Source: Ianthella basta
Lineage: Eukaryota > Porifera > Demospongiae > Verongiida > Ianthellidae
Direction of reading: 5' to 3'
Length of the DNA stretch: 64,000 bases
Assembly (NCBI GenBank): GCA_964019415.1
Contig: OZ025890.1
Location: 3,564,553-3,628,552, forward strand
Below the pieces are notes generated by a model. That model saw only the letters and a list, made by a program, of their open reading frames with translations, was not told the DNA's origin and made no database searches. Every line of letters starts with the position of its first letter. Positions within the stretch are counted from its first letter, which is position 1. The translations under genes were made by a program, and so were the position numbers. Below are positions 1 through 30,624 of the stretch, piece by piece.

Positions 1-869
1 GCTCTGTTCAATCTTCTGCATTTTGTTAAGCATTGGAATCGTGAAGAAATTGGTAAAGGGATGGCTGGATCGCAGTGACGTTTGGAAACACAGATGTGAC
101 ACGCCTGGCCTAACCCTTTTTTCTGCTGTTTCCTGCTCAATCAACATTTGTATTATCTGACAGGTTTATACATCCGATCCTTCATGTTTGTGTGTATCAA
201 GAGTTGTATGACTTTGATTTTACATGTGCTCTGTACTCCTGCCCTGCCTGTCTGTGTATGTGGGTGGATGGGAGGGGTCACACTCTTTATATATACATGT
301 GAAGCCATATGACAGCAACTTCGCTTGGGATCCCTGGAGGGAACATCATCGGCAGGGTATGAAAATTGGAGGAGTTTAAGGGATTAAAATAGTAACCGAA
401 TTTTTACTTAGACCTTTGTCCTTGTGTAAAGCGTGCGCAAAGTTTGCATAATGTACAGGCTAATATTTACTGTATGATACATTTATATTGTTACATAGCC
501 CTACTATGTCAAATAAACACTAAATGTCAGATAGTCACACAACTTGGTGGGCATGGTCCGATGGCCAATCTGATCACTATATCTCCAGGAAAATTGCAAT
601 TAAGTTACCATATGTGCACGCAGTACATGCACCAGTGCTACTAAGAAACAGACCACCAGTGCAAGTTACAGAGGACAGCTACCACAAGCGCAAGTAAAGT
701 GCTAGTTGATGGACCAACACCACCACCACCATAGCCACCACACCCAGCACCACATAAGACAGCTACCACTACCACCACCACCCCCACATAGGACAGCTAC
801 CACTACCACCACCAATACTGCCATCACATACAGGCAGCTGCCATGCATCACCACCACACAATGCCCAGT
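1..869. other. Intergenic sequence before the trefoil duplication
   Basis: No conserved coding sequence was seen here. From about 705 to 860 the DNA is a degenerate CAC/CCA-rich trinucleotide tract, whose reading frames (His/Pro-rich on +, Gly/Val/Trp-rich on -) are low-complexity artefacts. A phrase with ACCAGTGCAAGTT near 650 recurs near 903 and near 4458, so this stretch shares repeats with the flanks of the duplicated units. Confidence 0.5.
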
Positions 870-2553
870 CAGTATATGTGCCAGTGTTACCAGTGACAAG
901 ACCACCAGTGCAAGTTGCAGAGTGTTACCACCCCACATGCAAGTTGAGTGTTTGCACTAGTTGATGGGGGAAATCAGCAGTGCAAGTTGCTGCCAGCATG
1001 GGCGGCGAAGCAAAATGGGTCTATGGGCTGTAGATCCTCAATAATACTTGCTTCAGAGACAGTGCCTGTTGGCAAAACCAACTTTGCAATAGGCAGCACC
1101 ACCAGCCCAGTCTTACATAGCCTTGTGTACTAGTTGCAGTATATATTGCATGCATGAGGAATGCACTAGGTTACTTGGCAACCAATGATATTATATAACT
1201 CCTCCTCCTTTGTGGGCCCACCTGGCCCCTGCTGCAATGCCTCCATAACACTTGCATTTAATTGTGCCTGATTGCATGTCAACTGTCCTCAGTACATGTA
1301 CAATATCATACCTCATTTCCAACAATATTTAATGAAACCACAGTTCTTTCATCATTACACCAACCAAAAATTGTACATTGTGACAAGAATGCAAATGTGC
1401 AGATATTGCATAGTAAATGATAAGCAATAATTATATTCATGTTTAAAAGATGAAATGAACAAAGCTTAATAAAGTATATATAAAGCTCAACAGATGCGTA
1501 CACAAGCAGTCCTATTATGCAGTTGTTCCCATGCAACACTTAGTCTATGACACTACTCTCTGTTCTCCATGATTCTCTGCCAGCAGTATACAAGGCAGAT
1601 ACACTTTTGGAGACAACTTGCTCCATCCATATATACATCCCACTTGTCTTAATTTGAATCTAGCTGGAAACTAGTCAGGCATCATGTGACCCTTGTAGGG
1701 AGGGGCCACGCAACTCATGACTAGCCGGAAACTTGAATGTCTATTGCAATATTATAGTTTTGTAGTGAAATTGAAGCTCTTGCTACCTACCAGCTCCACT
1801 TCCTACTAAACATATGCAATGTTTGTCTGCCAAGGTATAGCTGTCCTGACACATTAGGCTTTCCACCTTTCACCTAACCAATGCCAGTCACTGGTGGAAT
1901 CCAAGCATAATCCTTCCTAACCACTTAGGACTTGTGAGATTTGGCTTCTAGGTCACGTCAGTACTCGTATACAGTACTCCAGCACAGCAGTGTCACATAC
2001 TGTAGGGTACTCATGTTTCATGCACTTTGTTTCACACTATATACATAGCCAGAATGTCACACTTGCAGACATTTCAGTAGCTACCAGCTACCATTTTCAG
2101 AGAATGACAAGGCATGCACTCTACACTATCTAAATAATGTAGGAGGACATGACATGATCAATGACAGCCGGTGCTGATAATGTTACAGGCATCATTAATA
2201 CTATTACGTGCAATTGAACACAACTAAGATGAAAGACCAGGGATGACATGACACATGGGTATACACATGATGCTACAGGAAGAGATTAGAATGTGAGTGG
2301 TGTCACAAGTACGTTATCGGAAAATTCAGTCTATGAGTGCTGTGGAACCTCTGAACGGCTCGCTCCATACCACTCTTACCATGGCTGGATCACTGACATC
2401 ACTAGCAGGCCTTTATTCGCATCCATTGCAATGTCAAGTGCATGGCATGCTGAAATTATAGCCTCTGAATGTATGCTAGTAGCTTCCGGCTTCATTGCCT
2501 AATTTTACCAGAACTGAAGTGGAGTAGCACTTCCTGGCAGAAATGGAGTGAGA

Positions 2554-2559
2554 TATAAG
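2554..2559 (+). promoter_or_regulatory. Candidate TATA box of trefoil gene copy 1
   Basis: TATAAG lies 57 bases before the chosen ATG, a spacing that would give a short 5' leader. The same element sits at 6646-6651 before copy 2. This is inferred from sequence only. Confidence 0.35.
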
Positions 2560-2610
2560 GACACATGGTGCCAGGTACTAGTGCACTTCATCGTGTTAGA
2601 GACCGTAAGC

Positions 2611-3862
2611 ATGGAGAAGCTGATCGGATTGGTAGTAGCTACAATCTTCCTTTTGAGTGGACCAACTAGTGGACAGCTGTGTGATCCTGACGGTGAACGG
2701 ATTGACTGTGGTAAATCTCCAATTAATCAAGACATTCATGCAACTAAACTCCCTGCTAGCTAGTACTTGTGTTATATAGTAAATGTGAATCCTTTGCAGG
2801 TTACCGCAGTGCTGTAAACGAGACACAATGTTTGGCCAGAGGTTGCTGTTGGAACTCCGACCTAAAAGAAGTGATCACAAGTAGTGTCTTACAGATGCTG
2901 TAGCAGTGACAACTAGCAGGTAGCTCCCATTCATTGTACTGTTCTGTTCTACTCTGATAGGGAGTGCCTTTTTGCTTCATGAACACTACGAAGTCATGTA
3001 ATTTCAAAGGACCGAGAGTTGATTGTACTAATTTAAATGAAAAGGACAAGATAAGAGGCAGTTCCACGGGCAAGCCAGACACTACTTCACATGACTGTGC
3101 AAGAAGAGGTTGTTGCTGGGACCCATCAGATACAGACGTAAGGACTGGTTTCAGTAGCTTATATTCTCATTGTTTGTGCTTGTGCCCTTGGCACACTGCA
3201 ACTCTCTTTGGAATCTGTTTCTCAGGGTGAACCGCAGTGTTTCTTTCCAGAGAGAGATTGTAATCCAACTGAACCAAAAACAGACTGTGGTAAGAGGTAT
3301 ACCTGTAACTCTGCACTGCGTCATGTAATCAGCATTTGTTGATTACTTACACTCTCCATTCTATTTTGCAGGACATACTGGTATCACTCAGACAGAATGC
3401 ATGCTAAGAGGGTGCTGCTGGGAACCAACGGAGCATATAGTAGGCATACCGTTGTGTGTGGCTGTGCACCATGCAGTGTTATATGCAGTGAAAGGTAGAG
3501 GCTTCGTACAACTCACCCTTTTCTACCACAGGGTGATCACTGGTGCTTCTTTACAGCAAGAAATTGTAAGCCATTTGAACCAAGGATAGACTGTGGTAAG
3601 AACAGTGCATATGTCCAGAACAAAATCCATCTGCTGTGTTACTTCACACACAAAGTCTACACTTGCAGGATACATTGATATCACCAAGGAGAACTGCATG
3701 GTTAGGGGTTGCTGCTGGGGTCCAACAGATGCAGAAGTGAGCAGAGAAATTTTGCACAATATGTAGCTCCTATCCCATCCCATGGAAAGATTTTAACATG
3801 GTCATACCTTTCACCCATCATAGGGGGAACCATGGTGCTACATGGCATCAAGTACTGACTGA
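2611..3862 (+). CDS. Secreted protein with four trefoil (P-type) domains, copy 1
   Basis: Eight exons splice in phase: 2611-2710, 2800-2870, 2961-3137, 3226-3289, 3372-3439, 3532-3595, 3669-3736 and 3824-3862, giving 216 residues. The ATG opens a hydrophobic signal peptide (MEKLIGLVVATIFLLSG) and is preceded by a TATA-like box. Four P-type domains follow, each with the family hallmark of spaced cysteines and a GCCW core: RGCCWNS, RGCCWDP, RGCCWEP and RGCCWGP, with terminal FCF/QCF/WCF/WCY. Introns recur at equivalent places: phase 1 at the DCG codon (domains 1, 3 and 4) and phase 0 before the G-x-P/H-x-C segment. Trefoil proteins are small, disulfide-locked and associated with mucus or epithelial surfaces, so an extracellular role is expected. 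Domain 2 has an insertion and lacks the phase 1 intron. No transmembrane segment is seen after the signal peptide. Function beyond the family is not inferable. Confidence 0.93.
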
Positions 3863-6702
3863 GGATAGGAGTCTAATATACTCAGTGACATGCCATTTTA
3901 GAGCATTAGTCAAGGCTTGCTACCTTGTAACACAATAAGTACTATCTGTAGTGGTTAGGATTTGATAAGCACAGAAAACTTGGGCATACATATCAATGCC
4001 ATAGCAGTTCGAGGGCACAAAGCATCTAAAGGCAAGCATTATTTATACACTAAACTTTTTATATATATGTTACGTATATAGTAGGCCTTGGACGGCAGGT
4101 GCTGATAATAGAGTTGCCATATAGGGAGCATATGGTTGAATGTTATATATAAGTCACTATACAGTCATGCATTTCCATCAGTAACATGAACTACCATTAT
4201 AAGTGTAGGTCTCCTCCAGCAGTATACATGTGTGCACAGCTGCATGCATGAAGTTGTTGATGTGAATACAAACCATGCAGTTAGGGGGATGGTGTGGTAG
4301 AGAGATGTGTGAAATAGGTCAGAACGGCTAGCTGTGCAAGTATACATTATAATTTCATTCTCTTTGTTCTCTAAGACATCAGGGGCAGCATCTGTAATAT
4401 CACAGACCTCATGCATAAACTGCCAGTATATGCGCCAGTGCTACCAGTAACAAGTCCACCAGTGCAAATTGCAGAGTGTTACCACCGTGCATGCAAGTCG
4501 AGTGTTTGCACTAGTTGATGGGAGGGAAATCATCAACAGTGCAAGTTGCTGCCAGCATGAGCAGCGAAGCAAAATGGGTCTATGGGCTGTAGATCCTCAA
4601 TAATTCTTGCTTCAGAGACAGTGCCTGTTGGCAAAACCAACTTTGCAATAGGCAGCACCACCAACCCAGTCTTACATAGCCTTGTGTACTAGTTGCAGTA
4701 TATATTGCATGCATGAGGAATGCACTAGGTTACTTGGCAACCAATGATATTATATAACTCCTCCTCCTTTGTGGGCCCACCTGGTCCCTGCTGCAATGCC
4801 TCCATAACACTTGCATTTAATTGTGCCTGATTGCATGTCAACTGTCTTCAGTGCATGTACAATATCATACCTCATTTCCAACAATATTTAATGAAACCAC
4901 AGTTCTTTCATCATTACACCAACCAAAAATTGTACATTGTGACAAGAATGTAAATGTGCAGATATTGCATAGTAAATGATAAGCAATAATTATATTCATG
5001 TTTAACAGATGAAATGAACAAAGCTTAATAAAGTATATATAATAATCTGATAATACAACCACATCCCTTATTCTTCAAATGTACCATTTAAGGCAATCAC
5101 TTTTATGCACCAATTGGTGCATAGTCACTATGTATACTCACCTATCCACTTACACCTGCAAAATAATTTTTGTAAAATTTTTCAGTGACCAGTAAGCCAA
5201 CCTTGGCTGAGCAGCCTCTGATCATCATGCTGTGGTCACTCTAATAATCATCCTATATATAAAGCTCAACAGATGCGTACACAAGCAGTCCCATTATGCA
5301 GTTAAATTGTTTTCATGCAACACTTAGTCCATGACGCTACTTCGTTCTCCATGATTCTCTGCCAGCAGTATGCAAGGCAGATATACTTTTAGAGACAACT
5401 TGTTCCATCCATATATACATCCCACTTGTCTTAATTTGAATCTAGCTGGAAACTAGTCAGGCGTTGTGTGACCCTTGTGGGGAGGGGCCACGCAACTCAT
5501 GACTAGCTGGAAACTTGAATGTCTATTGCAATATTATAGTTTTGTAGTGAAATTGAAGCTCTTGCTTCCTACCAGCTCCACTTCCTACTAGGCATATGCA
5601 ATGTTTGTCTGCCAAAGGTACAGCTGTCCTGACACATTAGGCTTTCCACCTTTCACCTAACCAATGCCAGTCACTGGCAGGCATTGGTGAGCAGCACAGG
5701 TATTGGGGCAAGCACACACGCACAGTCGCATACACACCTGTGTGTAAACCACAGGCACACAACTACATTGCAGGACATATCTCCTGCTGTATTGTATAAT
5801 GAACCTGCCATCAAATTCCACTCCCAAGTACTATCCTGTGATCATCATTCACCGTTTTAGATAGATATTTAGAACCTTAATAAGCATACGCTAGTGAGCT
5901 TTGACATGATTGGATTTGATCTGCCTGTAAATGCTAGCTAACATGAAACAGGTTCAGTTAGATGTGTTGCTGGCAATTGTGAGTGGAATCCAAGCATAAT
6001 CCTTCTTCCTAGCCACTTAGGACTTGTGAGATTTGGCTTCTAGGTCACGTCAGTACTCATATACAGTACTCCAGCACAACAGTGTCACATACTGTAGGGT
6101 AATCACGTTTCATGCACTTTGTTTCACACTATATACATAGCCAGAATGTCACACTTGCAGACATTTCAGTAGCTACCAGCTACCATTTTCAGAGAATGAC
6201 AAGGCATGCACTCTACACTATCTAAATAATGTAGGAGGACATGACATGATCAATGACAGCTGGTGCTGATAATGTTACAGGCATCATTAATACTATTACG
6301 TGCAATTGAACACAACTAAGATGAAAGACCAGGGATGACATGACACATGGGTATACACATGATGCTACAGGAAGGGATTAGGATGTGAGTGGTGTCACAA
6401 GTACGTTATCGGAAAATTCAGTCTATGAGTACTGTGCAACCTCTGAATGGCTCGCTCCATACTACTCTTGCCATGGCTGGATCACTGACATCACTAGCAG
6501 GCCTTTATTCGCATCCATTGCAATGTCAAGTGCATGGCATGCTGAAATTATAGCCTCTGAATGTATGCTAGTAGCTTCCGGCTTCATTGCCTAATTTTAC
6601 CAGAACTGAAGTGGAGTAGCACTTCCTGGCAGAAATGGAGTGAGATATAAGGACACATGGTGCCAGGTACTAGTGCACTTCATCGTGTTAGAGACCGTAA
6701 GC
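3863..6702. other. Spacer between the two trefoil genes
   Basis: This is the tail of unit 1 and the upstream flank of unit 2, with no gene seen. Compared with unit 1, unit 2 carries about 210 extra bases at roughly 5042-5254, entering and leaving at TATATA, and about 310 extra bases at roughly 5674-5986. Whether these are insertions in unit 2 or deletions in unit 1 cannot be decided from this window alone. Confidence 0.6.
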
Positions 6703-7960
6703 ATGGAGAAGCTGATCGGATTGGTAGTAGCTACAATCTTCCTTTTGAGTGGACCAACTAGTGGACAGCTGTGTGATCCTGACGGTGAAAGGATTGACTG
6801 TGGTAAATTCTCCAATTAATCAAGACATTCATGCAACTAAACTCCCTGCTAGCTAGTACTTGTGTTATATAGTAAATGTGAATCCTTTGTAGGTTACCGC
6901 AGTGCTGTAAACGAGACGCAATGTTTGACCAGAGGTTGCTGTTGGAACTCCGACCTAAAAGAAGTGATCACGAGTAGTGTCTTACAGATGCTGTAGCAGT
7001 GACAACTAGCAGGTAGCTCCCATTCATTGTACTGTTCTGTTCTACTCTGATAGGGAGTGCCTTTTTGCTTCATGAACACTACGAAGTCATGTAATTTCAA
7101 AGGACCGAGAGTTGATTGTACTAATTTAAATGAAAAGGACAAGATAAGAGGCAGTTCCACGGGCAAGCCAGACACTACTTCACATGACTGTGCAAGAAGA
7201 GGTTGTTGCTGGGACCCATCAGATACAGACGTAAGGACTGGTTTCAGTAGCTTATATTCTCATTGTTTGTGCTTGTGCCCTTGGCACACTGCAACTCTCT
7301 TTGGAATCTGTTTCTCAGGGTGAACCGCAGTGTTTCTTTCCAGAGAGAGATTGTAATCCAACTGAACCAAAAACAGACTGTGGTAAGAGGTATACCTGTA
7401 ACTCTGCACTGCGTCATGTAATCAGCATTTGTTGATTACTTACACTCTCCATTCTATTTTGCAGGACATACTGGTATCACTCAGACAGAATGCATGCTAA
7501 GAGGGTGCTGCTGGGAACCAACGGAGCATATAGTAGGCATACCGTTGTGTGTGGCTGTGCACCATGCAGTGTTATATGCAGTGAAAGGTAGAGACTTCGT
7601 ATAACTCACCCTTTTCTACCACAGGGTGATCATTGGTGCTTCTTTACAGCAAGAAATTGTAAGCCATTTGAACCAAGGATAGACTGTGGTAAGAACAGTG
7701 CATACAGTATGTCCAGAACAAAATCCATCTGCTGTGTTACTTCACACACAAAGTCTACACTTGCAGGATACATTGATATCACCAAGGAGAACTGCATGGT
7801 TAGGGGTTGCTGCTGGGGTCCAACAGATGCAGAAGTGAGCAGAGAAATTTTGCACAATATGTAGCTCCTATCCCATCCCATGGAAAGATTTTAACATGGT
7901 CATACCTTTCACCCATCATAGGGGGAACCATGGTGCTACATGGCATCAAGTACTGACTGA
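6703..7960 (+). CDS. Secreted protein with four trefoil (P-type) domains, copy 2
   Basis: Exons are 6703-6802, 6893-6963, 7054-7230, 7319-7382, 7465-7532, 7625-7688, 7767-7834 and 7922-7960, giving 216 residues, the same architecture as copy 1. By eye only four coding bases differ. One changes an amino acid (Ala to Thr just before the first RGCCW) and three are silent. Introns differ by a few substitutions and small indels, such as a one-base insertion in intron 1 and five bases in intron 6. All splice sites, the signal peptide and every cysteine are kept, so both copies look functional. They form a tandem paralogue pair with identical exon phases. Confidence 0.92.
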
Positions 7961-8199
7961 GGATAGGAGTCTGAGCACTCAGTGACATGCCATTTTAGAG
8001 CATTAGTCAAGGCTTGCTACCTTGTAACACAATAAGTACTATCTGTAATGGTTAGACATATCAATGCCATAGTAGTTTGAGGGCACGAAGCACCTAAAGG
8101 CAAGCATTATTTTATACACTAAATTTCCCATATCAAACAGCACGGTAGTGCTGTCTGTGTAGGGATGGCAGTGGTTGTTTGTATGCTGTAATACAAACG

Positions 8200-8700
8200 A
8201 AAAGTCGCGCTACTCCTGAATAGGCCCGAAAACCGACAAACAAAGCTTACCATGAAGAAGCGGGGACTGAACAATGCTCATGGCCAACCTTACATTCCAG
8301 CGAAGTTGCGCCTACATGTAGAGAGCGTCCTCGAGTTTTCCCTCGTTTCGTCTTCTTCTTCTTCTTTAACAGCCGTAGCGCACGAACCAGAGAGACCAGG
8401 AGAATACTTCTCGCACCATATTGCACCATTTCTGGCTGGCTGCATTCCTTTGTAGGTTAGAAGGCGGCGAAATTTAGTGCGAAAGACGACGCTTGCCACG
8501 ACTCCTGCCGTGTTGCTTGGCCAAGCGGCTGGCGGACGCCATTTTCATATTACGTAATTCAACTGGATGAAACCAGCGCTGGTGCCACTGCGAGCAGCTG
8601 CATGTACAGCTTCCGGAGGCTCGAGCTCCTTCCGTTCTTCGCCTTGCTCCACGACTTAGCATGGCATTTGGCTTGTGAACTGAATTATTTACAATGCTAC
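8200..8700 (-). other. CpG-richer block of unknown origin, possible exon fragment
   Basis: This stretch is present only in duplication unit 2 and differs from its surroundings in having many CpG dinucleotides. On the minus strand a 60-codon frame (8247-8429) runs beside a good splice donor (GTAAGC, after position 8251). Competing frames exist on both strands and none resembles a protein I recognise. It could be a captured first exon and promoter, or part of a mobile element that also carries the neighbouring MITE. Confidence 0.25.
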
Positions 8701-8813
8701 TACAATTTCTCAAATGCAAATTGCAGCTAATTCTATCAGGAGCTACACAAGAAGTTTAAATAGCTAGCTATATCATGCATCTTGGCTCCTGCTCCATAAA
8801 AGTGCAGAAACTA

Positions 8814-9068
8814 GACATGATAAAAATTTTCTACAAAAATTGTAAGGATGTAGGGATGGCATAAAAAGGACAGAAACAAGTAAAGGCTGTTACATAGTGG
8901 TGCATTAACCATTGTCCCTACATTCAAGGATGTAGGACTATACGGTGCGACATTCTTGCATGTAGGGACCATGGGTAATGCTCCACTGTGTAGCAGCCTT
9001 TACTAGTTTCTGTCCTTTTATGCCATCCCTACATCCTTACAATTTTTGTAGAAAATTTTTATTATGTC
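8814..9068. mobile_element. Palindromic MITE with TA target duplication
   Basis: The two ends are long inverted repeats. GACATGATAAAAATTTTCTA at the left corresponds to the reverse complement of TAGAAAATTTTTATTATGTC at the right. The arms continue for about 100 bases each and contain GATGTAGGGATGGCAT and its complement. Both ends abut TA (8812-8813 and 9069-9070), as expected for Tc1/mariner-type insertion. There is no coding capacity. It is absent from duplication unit 1. Confidence 0.8.
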
Positions 9069-9420
9069 TATAATTCTATAGTAGACCTTGGGCAGCAGGT
9101 GCTGATAATAGAATTGCCATATAGGGAGCATATGGTTGAATGTTATATATAAGTCACTGTATGGTCATGCATTTCCATCAGTAACATGAACTACCATTAT
9201 AAGTGTACGTAGGTCTCCTCCAGCAGTATACATGTGTGCACAGCTGCATGCATGAAGTTGATAATGTCAATACAAACCATGCAGTTAGGGGGATGGTGTG
9301 GTAGAGATGTGTGAAATAGGTCAGAACGGCTAGCTGTGCAAGTATACATTATAATTTCATTCTCTTTGTTCTCTAAGACATCAGGGGCAGCATCTGTAAT
9401 ATCATAGACCTCATGCACAA

Positions 9421-9697
9421 ACTATTGGTAGTACAGGGGCTGCATTAGGACACATACAGGCTCAAATGCGACACACGCCTTTCAATCAGGTGCGTAATGA
9501 TGTACTGGACATGCACCTCTCCACCCAACGGGTGATGGGGCCACTAGAACTAGATACACATGCTGAGCATGAAAAGATAAAGGTACAAACACTATAACAT
9601 GCTGGTATAGTTCAAGTGTACATAAAGTATGTATACTCCAATGTACAATGCTGCACAGATGTGACGGTTTGTGGGACAATGATAGTGGTTGATTGCC
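9421..9697. other. Spacer between trefoil unit 2 and the phosphatase 3' end
   Basis: No gene or conserved element was seen. The stretch presumably holds the 3' untranslated region of the minus-strand phosphatase, but I could not assign a polyadenylation signal. Confidence 0.4.
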
Positions 9698-17421
<7,724 letters not shown>

Positions 17422-17599
17422 TTTCCCTCTTCCAGCTCCATTTATTGTACTCCTCTTTATCTACTGCGTACACACCCTCCAGACGAGGGAAAGTCCCACT
17501 AAATGCGACCCCGCCCATACTCCATTGCAGGGTTTTCCTTATGCTCCTCACATGTAGCCACGTGCGTGTGCAGCACTAGCACCTCCGTAGCGCACCAGC
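17422..17599. promoter_or_regulatory. Bidirectional promoter: phosphatase (-) / PES1 (+)
   Basis: Only 178 bases separate the two start codons, so both transcripts must start within or very near this segment. It contains a CACGTG E-box at 17559-17564, 36 bases from the PES1 ATG. PES1 is a known growth- and Myc-responsive gene in vertebrates; applying that here is inference. No convincing TATA box is seen. Confidence 0.6.
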
Positions 17600-29996
<12,397 letters not shown>

Positions 29997-30624
29997 CAGT
30001 GCTTTTTTACACCGCATGATTGAACACATTCTTTGTTAATTAATGGAGATGTAATTGACAACTGTATTTATATTCCTCTAAAGAAAGTGAGCACGCAGCA
30101 GCCTCAGGTGTGTACTGGTGCAGGACACCTACAGTACCTCCAGACTTGGCCCCTTTGCTACTGATGTGCCAGCTGGTACGTATGTACAGTACTAGTGTGT
30201 GCAAGTTCTATGATGTCCTGTCCCAAACATTCTCTATGCGCACATGTGCTAGCACCTTATTGCTATTATGGTTGGACTTTGGCAGCTTGCATTGATCATA
30301 TCATGAAAGTGTTGACTGCTAAATTTGCATGCATTTATTGTACTAATCATGCAGATACTCAAATAGGCTGGCTGTGGGCGGCTGTAGCAATGCAGTGGTA
30401 GGAGATGCTGATAGCCAGTGTCTGCATACAATTTAAAACTGCAGCATTGTATACAGTACATGAGAATATGCAAACACTGTAATAATGACAAACATAAACA
30501 TCAGTAATGAGTAGGTATGCTGAGGGTGACGAGGTGCCACAGTGCACTCCACTCTAGCAGTCCAGGCTGCATAAGAAGTCAGTGAGTGTGTGAGTGTGTG
30601 AGTACATGCCACAAAGGACTGGCT
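29997..30624. other. Spacer between convergent PES1 and GOSR1 3' ends
   Basis: Holds the 3' untranslated regions of both genes. No further coding sequence or repeat was recognised, and no clear AATAAA was found close to either stop codon. Confidence 0.5.

Larger units (their letters stand above)
870..4423. repeat. Tandem duplication, unit 1 (trefoil gene)
   Basis: This unit is repeated almost base for base from about 4424 onward. Shared landmarks include the phrase starting CAGTATATG at about 872 and 4423, the segment around 1300-1500 against 4860-5050, the whole trefoil gene (offset 4092-4098), and the tail ending CAGACCTCATGCA at about 4403-4415 against 9406-9418. Unit 1 is the shorter copy, about 3.55 kb against 5.0 kb. 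Coding exons differ at only four positions by eye, so the duplication is recent or is being homogenised by gene conversion. Exact borders need a dot plot. Confidence 0.9.
4424..9420. repeat. Tandem duplication, unit 2 (trefoil gene)
   Basis: This is the second copy of the unit described at 870-4423. It is longer because of three copy-specific blocks: about 5042-5254, about 5674-5986 and about 8132-9080. The third block contains a CpG-richer segment (8200-8600) and a palindromic MITE (8814-9068). The downstream end again matches unit 1, around 9078-9420 against 4080-4420. Confidence 0.9.
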
